A stretch of 64,000 bases of DNA from Asparagopsis taxiformis. Lineage: Eukaryota; Rhodophyta; Florideophyceae; Bonnemaisoniales; Bonnemaisoniaceae. The stretch covers positions 1-64,000 of the forward strand of contig JALQPE010003270.1 in NCBI GenBank assembly GCA_030407315.1, in the 5' to 3' direction. Shown here in pieces: positions 23,590 through 34,534 of this stretch. Numbering within the stretch: the stretch's first letter is position 1; each line of letters opens with the position of its first letter. The notes under the pieces were generated by a model. It had not been told where the DNA came from. It was given only the letters and a program-made list of their open reading frames with translations, and did not search any database. The position numbers and the translations under genes are program-made.

Positions 23590-24430
23590 GGGGTGGTTCT
23601 AGGGAGCACTAAAACTTGTTTTAATTGCACTCAAGCTTTCTCGCTTGCGTGGAAGGGTTGGTATAATTCATCGATTTTTGGTCATCAGATTCTCACAACT
23701 GGAGATGTGATGGTCAAAATGGAACTTTGTCCGAATGATGTGCAAGTGGTCTGTAAGGGTTGGAGTGGGTCTAGGGAGTACGGAAAAGTGTTCTATGAGT
23801 TCGTAAAGCTGCTGGCTTGCGCATTAGGGCTGACAGAATGCATCGAGTTTTGGTCACCAGATTCCCACAACTGAAGATGTGATGGCCAAAATTGAACTTT
23901 GTCGGAACGAAGTGCAAGTGGTCTGTAAGGGTTGGAGTGGGTCTGGGGAGTACTGTAATGGGTTTTATTTGCCCTGAAAGCTGGTGGCTTGCGAGGTACA
24001 GCTTCCGGAGTTCACTAATTTTTGGTCACCAGATTCTCACAACTGGAGATGTGATGGCCAAAATTGAACTTTGTCGGAACGAAGTGTAAGTGATCCGTAA
24101 GGGCTGGAGTGGCTCTAGGGAGTACGGAAAAGTGTTTTATGTGTCCGTAAAGCTGTTGAATTGCGTGGTAGGGATTCCAGAATGCATCGACTTTTGGTCA
24201 CCAGACTCCCACAACTGGAGATGTGATAGCCAAAATTGAACTTTGCAAGAACGAAGTGCAAGTGTTCTGGATGCCTTCAAGTGGCCTGGAAGCGTACTCT
24301 GGACAAGTTTTCGGACCTTGAAGAGGCTCAACTGCACAATGCTGATATTGAAATGAAACATTCATATAGTCCATTTTTAACTAGAACTGCTGGAATGGAT
24401 TGCGTAGCCTATAGAGGAGCAATGTAGTTA
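23590..24430. repeat. Tandem repeat, about 170-bp unit, four copies
   Basis: The phrase TTTTGGTCA(C/T)CAGA followed by TCCCACAACTG or TCTCACAACTGG recurs near 23683, 23852, 24023 and 24194. Each copy is followed by GATGTGATGGCCAAAATTG and AACTTTG, then a related GTAAGGG(T/C)TGGAGTGG segment. A fifth diverged copy lies at 26725-26900. The unit has no consistent open frame. Confidence 0.85.
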
Positions 24431-24469
24431 TATAATAGAGCTAGAAGCATGCCTCAACAACCTATCTCT

Positions 24470-27400
24470 CATGCCTCTAGTTCTCCTTCATCATTCCAGT
24501 CTTCCTTCCTGTGACGCACCGCGCCTCTGGTGTCACTTCACACGCCCCTCCTGTGCATTAAATACCTGTCTACCACTTCCGTATTCTACTCATACCACCA
24601 CCTTCATTTTACCCCATGCCTACCATCCTATCCTTTACCTTCTGTCCTTCAGTCCTAGGCTAACCTACTTCATAACCATCGATGTAAGGTGAATATCTAG
24701 ATTCCTACCTACTTGAGAGTATAGTTTATTATAACGGAAAACGGACGGTTTTGTATAGTCAATGTGCTACACAGCACCAGGAGTAGATTTTGCGCACCGA
24801 TAATCTATGCTTGATATTGGAGAGACCGGCTTCTTGTAGCCTCGGAAAATGTGCAGGTAGTACCTTTCCAGAGGTCCTGGAGGTGTTCACACCAACTCTA
24901 GTCCATTTTAACGAGTTTGAATTTCGACCGCCAGAATCTCTGTCGTGAGAAAATGGTGGTCGAAATTTACCGTGCTGCTCTCCCAATACTGAACTTTTTA
25001 GGTAGTTCAGCCCGGGTGAACAAGACACAGATTGCTCTTCAAAGCCGCCCGAAGCCGTCGAAACCATCCTTCCACAATGTTCCCGACTTCAAAATTCCTA
25101 TCTCACCCTTCCCAAAGTGAGAGAGGGACCAAGGTACCAGACGCTTACAGCTGAGGCAGTTTACCAGGGATGCTTACAGCAAAGTCATCGTTACGATGAC
25201 TTTGCTGTAAGAAAAGAAAACATTACAGTGGGCGAAGGATTTTACCGGGTGAAAAAATCACCAAGAATTTTTTTACCGGGTAAAAAATCGTGGCTACTGT
25301 AATGAAACGTTTTCTTACAGCAAAGTCATCGTAACGATGACTTTGCTGTAAGAAAAGGAAACATTACAGTAGGCGAAGAATTTTTACCGGGTAAAAAATC
25401 ACCAAGAATTTTTTTACCGGGTAAAAAAACGTGCCTGCTGTAATGTTTTCTTTTCTTACAGCAAAGTCATCGTAACGATGACTTTGCTGTCAGCACCCGC
25501 GGTAAACTGCCTCAGCTGTAAGCGGTCTGGCTTCACCCTCTCTCTCATGTCTCTTGTCTTCCTCCATCCCAGCCTATCCCAACCTCCCTTCTATGTCGAC
25601 TCCGGTGTCACTCCAGCCGACCCTTCAGTGAGTGCAATCCTTCTCTACCACCGCCATAATCTACTCATACTATCCCCTTCATGTTGCTGCATACCTACCC
25701 TCCCATCCTTCCTGATTTTCCTACAATCCTAGGCTAGCCTACTTACCAACTATGTTGGTATTGAAGGCAGCTAGATTCCTAGTAACTCAAATCTATAGTC
25801 TGCTAAAAAGGGCGATTTGGTGTGGTCACTGTGCCACACGGCACCAGGAATAGAATCTGGCCACGGATACTCTATGCTTGATCTCAGAGAGAACAGCTGC
25901 GCCAATGCTCCGAAAATGTGCTGTCAGTACCTTTCCAGACGTCCTGGAGGTGCTCATGCCAGCTCTAGTTCATTTTAGGGAGGTTGAGTTTCGACAATCA
26001 GAATTTCACTCTTGAGGAAATTGTGTTTGAAATTTTGTGCACTCCTCCCGCCGTACCAGGCAGGGCACCCAGCCCAGACTGGGTTAGCACGACGCAGAGT
26101 GCTCCCCAACACCGCTAACAGCCGTCCAAACCATCCCTCTGCCATGTTTTACGGCTTCACAATTCCTTGCTCACCCTTCCCAAGGTGAGGGAGGGACCAA
26201 GCTCCCAGCCGCTTACAGCTGAGGCAGTTTACCAGGGATGCTTACAGCAAAGTCATCGTTACGATGACTTTGCTGTAAGAAAACGTTTTCATTACAGTGG
26301 CCAGGAATTTTTTACCCGGTAAAAAATCATGGCTACTGTAATGAATTGTTTTCTTACAGCAAAGTCATCGTAACGATGACTTTGCTGTAAACATCCCTGG
26401 TAAACTGCTCCGTCTGTAAGCCGTTGGTCTCAACCCTCGATCTCATGTCTGTTGTCCTCCTTCATCATCTCCACATCCCTTCCTGCTAAGCATCACTTCT
26501 CTAGTGTCACTCTACCAGTCCTTTTCGTGCATGAAATACTTTTCTACCACTGCCATAGTCTACACATACTATTGCCTCTATACTTCTGCATGCCTACGCT
26601 TCCATCTTTCTCTCCCGTGCTAGGCTTAGAGAATATCCTACTTCCTGAAGATCATTGTACAGTGAGGCAGTAAAAATCACTGTCTCACCGTACTGTCTGA
26701 GGCCCTCTTTTCAACACCGTAGTGTATAAGGGCTGGAGTGGCTCTGGGGATTACAGAAAGGTGTTTTATCTGTCCGTAAAGCTTCTGGCTTGCGCATTAG
26801 GGCTGGCAGAATGCATCGATTTTTGGTCATCAGATTCTCACAACTGCAGATATGATGAATTTCGGCCATGGCCAAAATTCAACTTTGTCGGAACGACGTA
26901 GATTTGGACTGGATGCCTCCAAGTGCATGCACTTGAAAGTGCACTTAGTCCAAAAAATTGTCCAGAGTACGCTCCCAGGCGATGGCCTGGAAGTGTACTC
27001 TGGACAAGTTTTTGGACCTGGAAGAGGTTGAATTGCACAATGCTTGTGTTGAAATGAAACATTTATATGGCCCATTCTTTACTTGGACAGCTGAAATCCT
27101 ATCTACTCGAGAGTAAAGTATATAAAAACTGGAAACAGACGGTTTTGTATTGTCAATGTGCCACAAGGCACCAAGAGTAGATTTTGCCCTCCGATAATCT
27201 ATGGTTGATTTCAGAGAGGATAACCGCGTGCAGTCACAGGACATGTGTTACCAGATCCTTCCCAGAGGTCCTGGAGGTGTTCACACCAACTCCAGCCCAC
27301 TTTAACGAGTTTGAATTTCGAAAGTCAGAATCTCTGTCGTGAGAAAATTGAACCATTTCCGACCACGTGGTAGAAATTTCGTACACTCCTCCAACCATAC

Positions 27401-28080
27401 TAGACACAACACCCAGCTCAAACCGGGTGTAAACAACAAATGTGTTACCTAATGCCGCCTACAGCCGTCCATACCATTCCTATACCCTGTTTCCTGACTT
27501 CATAATTCCTTCCTCACCCTTCCCTAGGTCGGAAAAGGACGGAAGTCCCTGCCGCTTACAGCGGAAGCAATTTACCAGGGATGCTTACAGCAAAGTCATC
27601 GTTACGATGACTTTGCTGTAAGAAAATAAATCATTACAGCAGCCATGATTTTTTACCCGGTAAAAAAATTCTTGGCCACTGTAATTGAAACGCTTTCTTA
27701 CAGCAAAGTCATCGTAACGATGACTTTGCTGTAAGAAAATAAATCATTACAGCAGCCACGATTTTTCACCCGGTAAAAATTCTTGCTGATTTTTTACCCG
27801 GTAAAATTTCTTTGGCCACTGCAATGGAAACGTTTCCTTACAGCAAAGTCATCGTTACGATGACTTTGCTGTAAGAAAATAAATCATTACAGCTGCCATG
27901 ATTTTTTTACCCGGTGAAAAAATTCTTGGCCACTGTAATGGAAACGCTTTCTTACAGCAAAGTCATCGTAACGATGACTTTGCTGTAAGAATCCCCGGTA
28001 AACGGCTTCCGCTGTAAGGGGCTGAGAGTTCCGTCCCCCTCCCACCTAGGGAAGGGTGAGCAAGGAATTGGGAAGTCAGG
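24470..28080. repeat. Array of three long repeats each ending in a nested palindrome
   Basis: Three related units run about 24470-25525, 25545-26425 and 26440-28080. Each has a pyrimidine-rich block (CTCATG..TCT...CCTTCATC), then a block with GGCACCA(G/A)GA(G/A)TAGA and TCCTGGAGGTG(T/C)TCA near 24770, 25850 and 27170, then a palindromic complex at 25140-25525, 26205-26425 and 27495-28080. Each complex contains two to four copies of the 37-base TTACAG hairpin and TTTTTTACCCGGTAAAAA-type palindromes, inside outer arms (GCTTACAGCTGAGGCAG and its complement). In the third unit the inverted symmetry extends to nearly 600 bases, including CTTCCCTAGGT and its mirror. Confidence 0.8.
26660..26726. 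mobile_element. CACTA-type right end, short copy
   Basis: Contains CACTGTCTCACCGTACTGTC, then GAGGCCCTCTTTTCAACACC and ends CCGTAGTG. It is nearly identical to the right end at 33156 but has little internal sequence, so it looks like a truncated or residual end. Confidence 0.6.
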
Positions 28081-28437
28081 AACATGGCTCAGCAGAACGT
28101 TTGTACGGCTGTGAGTGGCTTCCAGGAGCATTCTGTGTCATGTGTTATCTCAGCAACGTCTCTTATAGTCGAACCTCACGGGTTGTCAAGGTCTAAAACT
28201 AGTCCCCCCTACGGTCTAGCTAGTGAAATCATGTAAAGTTGTAGACTAATACAAAAATGTAGCAATCAATAGGCTTAGTAGCACTAAACTATGACATGAA
28301 GGTCAGATGTATAGATGAAAATAGAAAGGTGGGCTAAGCGAATAATGTTGAGATGAGAAGGACAGAACTTCATAGCAGGGAACAATAGCATAGGTTTTAA
28401 TACTTCTCGTATGCTATCTATTGCTCCTGTCATACTT
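28081..28437. other. Spacer, nothing recognised
   Basis: AT-rich sequence between the third long palindrome and the end of the dioxygenase-like gene. No frame or repeat is supported. Confidence 0.4.
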
Positions 28438-29836
28438 TTAATATTCGACGGTGTGGATGTGGTCCGTGAGGACGTCCTTCTCAGTCTTCAAGTAGATGTG
28501 GCCGCGCGTGGGCAGACCATAGACTAAATTCTGCTCCCACAGGAAGATCTCCTCACCTGAAGCCGACCCCGTAATGGTAAAGGTCACCGCGATCAACTAA
28601 GACGGAATAGGGTGGCACATAAAAGTGGTTAACGGGAACCTTCCACATGTCGGCGTCCGTATGGACCAGGCATACATGACTATAAGGTGCAGCTACTATA
28701 AAGAACCCATCGGATCCGCTCGACATCATGAAATAGGATGGGGATTGGGTAGGTCCGACTCCTCAAAATTGGGATACTCAGAAGTCCGTGTGCCCATCCT
28801 GGTCCGCAGCCCCATCTGTTTTAAGAAGCAGCCGTAATCCTGTCTTCGGGAAAAAGACAGGATCCTCACCCTCCATTCCCAACTTCAAGAAATCCGCACA
28901 AACACCAAGAGCAAGCTCTGCCACCAACTTGTTCCTGTACATATCCAAATTCCCCTCCTCCAGCTTGTCGCACAATTCACACCGCGGCAGGGGGAGTCGC
29001 CCACGACCACCATCTATGCGGTCCTTCGCAGCACCCACGTTGTGGATGAAATGCCACGGCGAAGGATCAAAACCGGGCTTGGCGAAATCTGGGGGCTCGT
29101 CCTGTGGTTTCCTGTCTTCATAATCAGAATCAGACTGCTGGGAGGGTTTCTGTGGCTTTTCAACCTCCTCAACCAGCTGGAACTGTCGAGAAAAGTGACT
29201 GAAGAGGTCATGCGTCGCGCTACCAGCCGTGGACGACTGCAAGAGGCCTTCCACAACAACCACCCCCATGTTGTCCAGCAACGCCGCTTCACCGCAAAGT
29301 ACTATTCCACCACCGAGTCCTCAGCACCTGGCGATGCAGCTGCCAGGAATGCTGCCGCCTTTATTTCCGCCCGCACCGTCTCTCTACCGTCGTAATTTCC
29401 ATGTAGTACTTCATCGGGCTACCAGACGCAATTGCGCTGGGGAGAACGGCGGCCACATTCTCATCGACGATACTGTCGGGAATAGGATTTTCATGGGCGT
29501 CGTCGAACTGGAGAATCGGCTCCCGAGAACGTCCTCTGGAAGCCGACTTGGATTTCTTTGACGACGACTTTGATGAAGTCTCACTGAGCTTCCTCTTTTA
29601 AAAGTACCAAATTTGGTAGAGGGCTCGGGCGTCGCAGAAGCGGTTTCCCAGTTGCGCTTCCCAAGGATGGAGCTTTTACCCGCATCCTTGGGTGCGCTCT
29701 CCAGCTCGACGACCTGAACAGGGCTCGCACCACCCGCCGTCGCTGTTCCACCACGACCGGAACGACTCTCTTTCAGGCAGGTACTCCTTTTGGGCATCAC
29801 TTTCCCAGAAGTTTCCACTCCGGACGATGCAGACAC
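28438..29836 (-). pseudogene. Decayed gene: disordered N-terminus plus 2OG-Fe(II)-oxygenase-like domain
   Basis: The minus strand reads a Ser/Lys-rich disordered stretch, then LLDNMGVVVVEGLLQSSTAG, an acidic Pro/Gln linker, PRCELCDKLEEGNL, and a core with RLLLKTDGAADQDGHTDF. After a frame change it reads SYFMMSSGSDGFFIVAAPYS, VPPYSVLVDRGDLYHYGVGF and, after another, GLPTRGHIYLKTEK, ending at TAA 28438-28440. An HTD followed by a distant YHYG and a later Arg in a beta-rich context fits the HxD...H metal site of a double-stranded beta-helix 2-oxoglutarate oxygenase. That fold assignment is inference. At least three frameshifts break the core, and stops break the N-terminus, so it is not functional as read. 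It lies inside the CACTA-bounded block and may be transposon cargo. Confidence 0.55.
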
Positions 29837-29989
29837 GACAGGGGTAGTGGCAGAAACAGAGGCAGCCTCGGAATAGCTGGAAGAATCTAATTGAGGTGGT
29901 ACTACCTAAATTGGATTCTTCAAAGGCAAAGGAATGGAGGATGAAGGGATGGTCAGGGAAATGGAAGGGGAAGGGTTGGCGGAATCATG

Positions 29990-30552
29990 ACCACATGTGA
30001 CTGGGAGCGCAGCATGTGGGATGTGTGGGTCCACCACGTAAAATTGTTTCCGCATTTACATGTCGCGGTAGCCAGTTACGCGCAGGAGCATTTTCCTGGC
30101 GTCCTTTCAAAACATAGACTTCCGTTTGGGAAAGATGTTCTCAAACTTGGAGCCATTGGAGGGCCTTCCTTGGGATGTAAGTCCGCTCAGAACCCCTTCT
30201 TGGGCACCATCGGCGCAAAAACTTCGACAACGCGTGAGTGAATGTCGAAGCTCTTGCTCGGGTCACCCACGCTGGGAATGGAGCCATCCAGCATCCTCAA
30301 CACATCCGAAACGTTCCAATACTCGGCCACCTCCTTCACGTACCCGAAGATTTCCAACAAACCAGCAATCCATTCCTGCCCAATGGTACCAACCGAGTTC
30401 GGTTTCAGCCCGGCCCACCAACGGCTACAAGTGTAGTACGCCGTCATCTCGAGGTTGACACAATTTTGGACGTCCGGAGCACCCCTAAACGATCCGTTGA
30501 ACAACAATTTCACCGTACACCCAGCCAGATTCTCCGTCGAAGAGAACTGCAC
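29990..30552 (-). pseudogene. Unrecognised coding fragment
   Basis: A 121-codon minus-strand frame (30187-30552) reads like real protein (CVNLEMTAYYTCSRWWAGLK, SVGTIGQEWIAGLLEIFGYV) and continues in a second frame with RKALQWLQV and LKGRQENAPARNWLPRHVNA to about 29990. I do not recognise the family. It lies upstream of, and in the same direction as, the dioxygenase-like gene, so the two may be parts of one decayed gene. Confidence 0.35.
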
Positions 30553-31653
30553 GAACTCTGGCCTGTTCGGAATAGTTTTCTGCAGCCAAATCCGTTTTCA
30601 AGAATTGCTCCATCGTTGCAGACTTCTTCAACCACTAGCCAACGACCTCTGATATTCACTTTGCGAGGTTCAACTTGCACTTCAGACGAACTATACTGGG
30701 CAATATTGATGCATGTCTCGCTTGCTGAAGGAGATTTACTCTTCTCCGCTACTTCTCCGCTATAGTGCAGAATTATATTTCTCCGCCACTAAATTCAACC
30801 ATTAAGAAACCTTTCCTGGCTTTCATTCGATCCAATGAACTGTTTCACCACAATGATTTTTCCTATGCTCATTACTTTATGCACAATGATTGCTATTTCA
30901 TCCGGGCTCGACCTACTCAATATCGTTTTGCTATCTTGTATCGCATTCCCTAAACACCATCCTGGCCAAGACGTATCCACTTCCGTTTGTTACGCAGTGA
31001 TGCTCTAAGCACTAATACTGAATCTGATTTTCTCATGCACGTAGTTCCTACTCGTATACTCTACCATATTCTCGGCCCTATTCACAAGGTGAAAACACGA
31101 TGTCTCGTTGAATCGTACTCGGTGTGATATCTTAAATTAGGATACATTTATATATTGCAATGCAGACTCACTGCTCGCTTGAAACATGAAAATTATAAAA
31201 ATTCTTCGACACTGCTGTTTCCTAACCGCCACCATCCACGTGGCCCGCTTTGACTGCCTGCCAAGTGTACTCGGAGCATACAATGACGTTATCGATATAT
31301 ACCATCCAATCATCACTGGAAGCGCGGACTCCTCGTCCAGGAAAGTGCGCCATTTTTCTTACTCTTCACCTCCGCCTGTCCTGTAGGCCCCATATGCTAG
31401 TGTTTTTCCTATATTTCTGTAGTGATGACGTCATTCTAGACAATAAAAGGCGGTAGAAGATACGATAATGTGCGCCTCCTCTGCCAGATCATGTGCTTCC
31501 AAGCGTAATTCGCAGCCTAGGTATCGTTTTTCTGGGCCTCCCATCGCACCGCTCCGTTTCAAACTCATCCCTCTATTTTTCTCCTACACGTCATTTCCGC
31601 CCGTAGAGTACTACTTAAACGAAAGATTCTGGAAATCCCTGTTTCCATCTTCT
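30553..31653. other. Spacer, nothing recognised
   Basis: AT-rich sequence with only short frames and no motif I can name. Confidence 0.35.
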
Positions 31654-31784
31654 ATCCGTCGGAAACAAAGCAACAACCCTGGCCGTGGAAGCCGTATAGA
31701 TCATCTAAACTGCTTCCAAAGCGTAAGTTTTAGATCATCAATACGGCTTCCAAGGCCAAAGTTGTTGCTTTGTCTCCGACGGAT
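31654..31784. repeat. 131-bp foldback repeat
   Basis: ATCCGTCGGAAACAAAGCAA at the left is mirrored by TTGCTTTGTCTCCGACGGAT at the right. Inner arms CTTGG/GCCGTGGAAGCCGTAT and ATACGGCTTCCAAGGCC, then GATGATCT and its complement, also pair. It would fold into one long imperfect hairpin and resembles a small MITE. Target duplications are not clear. Confidence 0.75.
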
Positions 31785-32490
31785 ATGAACCATGATGGTA
31801 CGTTTCCACAACTCACGCCACTAACCCAGTTTTCTATTCGTTTTCTCTTTCTCAGGTTTCCAGTCGGTGAGTGTTCCACTTCTACTTTCATTTATCTTTC
31901 TCTCTTACCACTTCTCCCACTAATTTTCTTTTCTGCCTGTGAGTACATATCTCAATTTGGGATGCAATGGTATTTGTTAAGGTACGTTAGTCTCCTAATC
32001 ACCATCAATTTCCCTCTCCAATTCAACGTCACTAACTTGTTTCCTTTCTCTACATCATTTTTTCTTCTTCTCTTCATTTCCTAGCTTATTCATGCAGCTC
32101 AATCAGTTGATAGATTTCTAGACTTTTCTAGTAGTTTTAGTTTTACTCGTCGGAATAGTGTTAGTTGTAGTAGCATTTTTAACATAGGATTGTTTATTCC
32201 CAATGTAGCCTGCGCAAATAAACAAATCCAGAGTGAAGCTTCCCATATCGCACCCTCTTAGATTGCTACCTATCCTACCGCGTATACCTCTCGCTAGCTC
32301 ATAGTCACTACGAAATAAAAATTCCTAGCCGTACTATTCTGTCCATTCCATATGAATACCGTCCATGCCCCATCCTCATAGCGCTAGAACTGCCTTTCTC
32401 TACCCCAGAAAGATGCCCACGACAGCGTGACGCTCCATCTCATCCACCACTCCCAGACACCGAATTGTACTATATCAGGACACTACTTTT
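31785..32490. other. Pyrimidine-rich spacer
   Basis: Long C/T-rich runs with several TTTCTCTTTCTC-like tracts. The plus-strand frames here are by-products of composition, and no gene is supported. Confidence 0.35.
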
Positions 32491-32496
32491 ACTGTC

Positions 32497-33156
32497 TCCA
32501 GGTGCTGCCCAGGGCAGCACGAAATACTGTCTCCAGATGCTGCCCAGGGCAGCACGAAATACTGTCTACAGGTGCTGCCCAGGGCAGCACGAAATACTGT
32601 CTCCAGTTGCTGCCCAGGGCAGCACAAAGTACTGTCTACAGGTGCTGCCCAGGGCAGCACGAAATACTGTCTACAGGTGCTGCCCAGGGCAGCACGAAAT
32701 ACTGTCTACAGGTGCTGCCCAGGGCAGCACAAAGTACTGTCTCCAGGTACTGCCCAGGACAGTGAAAATCACTGTCTCCAGGTACTGCCCAGGACAGTGC
32801 ACCGTGTTGGTTCCATCTATTGTCCCAGGCAGCGTATTTCACTATCCGGCCATGTTGCCTGGGCCAATACAAAACAATATCCGCCAACACTGCCCAGTAC
32901 AGTAAATTACATCATATCCAACTATTGAATAAATCATTAATTTTTACTGTCTCCATTCACTGCCTCAGACAGTACTGTGAGACAGTGTTTTTTACTGTCT
33001 GCAGACAGTGTTCCGTACTGTCTGCCAGACAGTGCAAATCACTGTCTCCAAGTGTGGCATTAATTTTCATTTGCCGCATAGTGATTTTTACTGTCTCAGA
33101 CAGTAAAAATCACTGTCTCGCCGTACTGTCTGAGGCCCCCTTTTCAACACCGTAGT
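32497..33156. mobile_element. CACTA-type transposon right end with 35-bp palindromic repeats
   Basis: A tandem array of 35-base units starts near 32502 and recurs at 32537, 32572, 32607, 32642, 32677, 32712 and, diverged, 32747 and 32782. The core of each is the palindrome GTGCTGCCCAGGGCAGCAC followed by ACTGTCT(A/C)CAG. From 32940 it passes into GACAGT/ACTGTC palindromes like those at the left end, and it terminates TTTTCAACACCGTAGTG at 33156. Subterminal palindromes beside a CACTA terminus support the class. It truncates the transposase gene on its right. Confidence 0.65.
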
Positions 33157-33157
33157 G

Positions 33158-33743
33158 TCGGGTAGGTGTCATTCAATTCGCCATCATCATCAAGTTCAGC
33201 CATGTCACTGCCTTTGGCCACGGAACTCTCGTGAAAATCCAGGTTATCATAGAAGATGTCAATATCCGAAATGGATTCAGGGCGATGCTTGCTGCAGCCA
33301 ACAGCGTATCCACGTGGAATGACAGACACCTCGGTTTTGTATCCGTACAGCTTGTGCTTACCACTGAAATATAACTTGCCCTCACGCATATTCCCAGATG
33401 GACGATTAGTCTGCTGAAAAGTGACATCTGTGGCATATCGACAAAAATCGAACGTCGAGAAAACCTGGCCTTCCAACATCTCCTTCTTCATAGTGTACTT
33501 GGAGTTCATTCTTTTCACTGCGAATTTGTACAGCTCCGGCCCAATTATTTCCAGGTATCCCATGATCAGCTTCTGGAAGGTTGGCCCTTTCATATCAAAC
33601 ATCAAACAAGACATCTGCCAAGTCAAAGGATGCTTGAGCACAGTGAGTGTCATGAAAAGAACATCCTTGGGTTGATGCTTTGACTTACGACCTCTCCCGA
33701 CGTTCCACGTGGACTGAACATGGGTTTTCATTCGTGTCCAAAT
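33158..33743 (-). pseudogene. PIF/Harbinger-type DDE (DDE_Tnp_4) transposase fragment
   Basis: The minus-strand frame reads DVLFMTLTVLKHPLTW, GPTFQKLIMGYLEIIGPELY, then FCRYATDVTFQQTNRPSG, REGKLYFSGKHKLYGYKTEV and SISDIDIFYDNLDFHE. The first catalytic Asp (ATDVTF), the YFSGKHK motif and the second Asp (SDIDIF) are typical of DDE_Tnp_4 proteins. The frame is cut at the 5' side by an LTR at 33744, where it merely runs on into LTR sequence, and at the 3' side by the CACTA-type end at 33157. The last acidic residue is therefore missing. Confidence 0.8.
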
Positions 33744-34534
33744 TGTGATGCAATTTATGTTGCGAGTGCGCACGCGGGTCGGAGCGATGGCGTCGAGTTG
33801 AGTCCGCATGCATCCGCGTTTAGGTAGGTAGTAAGCGAGCGTACGCGTGGCGATACAATTACGTGTCACGGCGCGTCAGCGCGAACGCGTGCGATTGCGA
33901 GCCCGGCGCCACGTGTAGCGATTTTTACGAATTTCCCTTTATTTCCCCTTTGTTGGGTTTTTTATGACGAAAGTCTTTTTCCCAAATATTTCCCTTTTGC
34001 GTGCGAGCGAGCGGCCGCCGGCCGGCCGCGCAAGGCAACCTTTCCTGAGTAGTTAGCTATTAAAGGTCGTTCTGCTTCGCACCTTACCAATAAACAGTCA
34101 GCATCTTCGCAGCTACGAGTTAAGCGTTTAGCAAATCGCGAGGACCGATTGCGTTGAAACGTTGCGTGCGGGCTGCTCACGATCGCCGACGTTCGCGTGC
34201 GCGCTGCGCATAAACCGATCGTCGAACTGCGTCGCACCGCGATAGCGCGCGTTGCGTCGCACGCCACTAGGCCAGGGATTTACGACCGCTGTGTGGATTG
34301 CGTTGTGCTCGCGTTTACTCGGTGATCTCACCCTGAGATCACGGCTTGCACCGGCCCGCGAATCCCGTGTTGCGATCGATCCCTACGCGTTCCTCCGTTG
34401 TACCACCCGATCGCCACCGCGACCGAGCGACGCGCGAAACGCAAGTTCAACCAGCGCGATCCGGTTCACCTCTCCCTGACACGGATAGCAATTATAGGAC
34501 TCCCTTAGCGATCGCCACCCCGGCTGGTCCTACA
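33744..34534 (+). repeat. Solo LTR of the B/C chromovirus family
   Basis: Begins TGTGATGCAATTTATG and ends CCGGCTGGTCCTACA, matching the LTRs of B along its whole length (791 versus about 807 bases) and closest to the LTR of C. It holds the shared CCAATAAACAGTCAGCA segment. No internal sequence adjoins it. The flanking 5-mers (CAAAT left, GACGT right) differ. Confidence 0.88.

Noticed and set aside
32427..32905. Plus-strand frames of 112-146 codons in the 35-bp array
   Set aside because: They simply translate the tandem repeat. A 35-base unit shifts frame each copy and no unit encodes a plausible domain.
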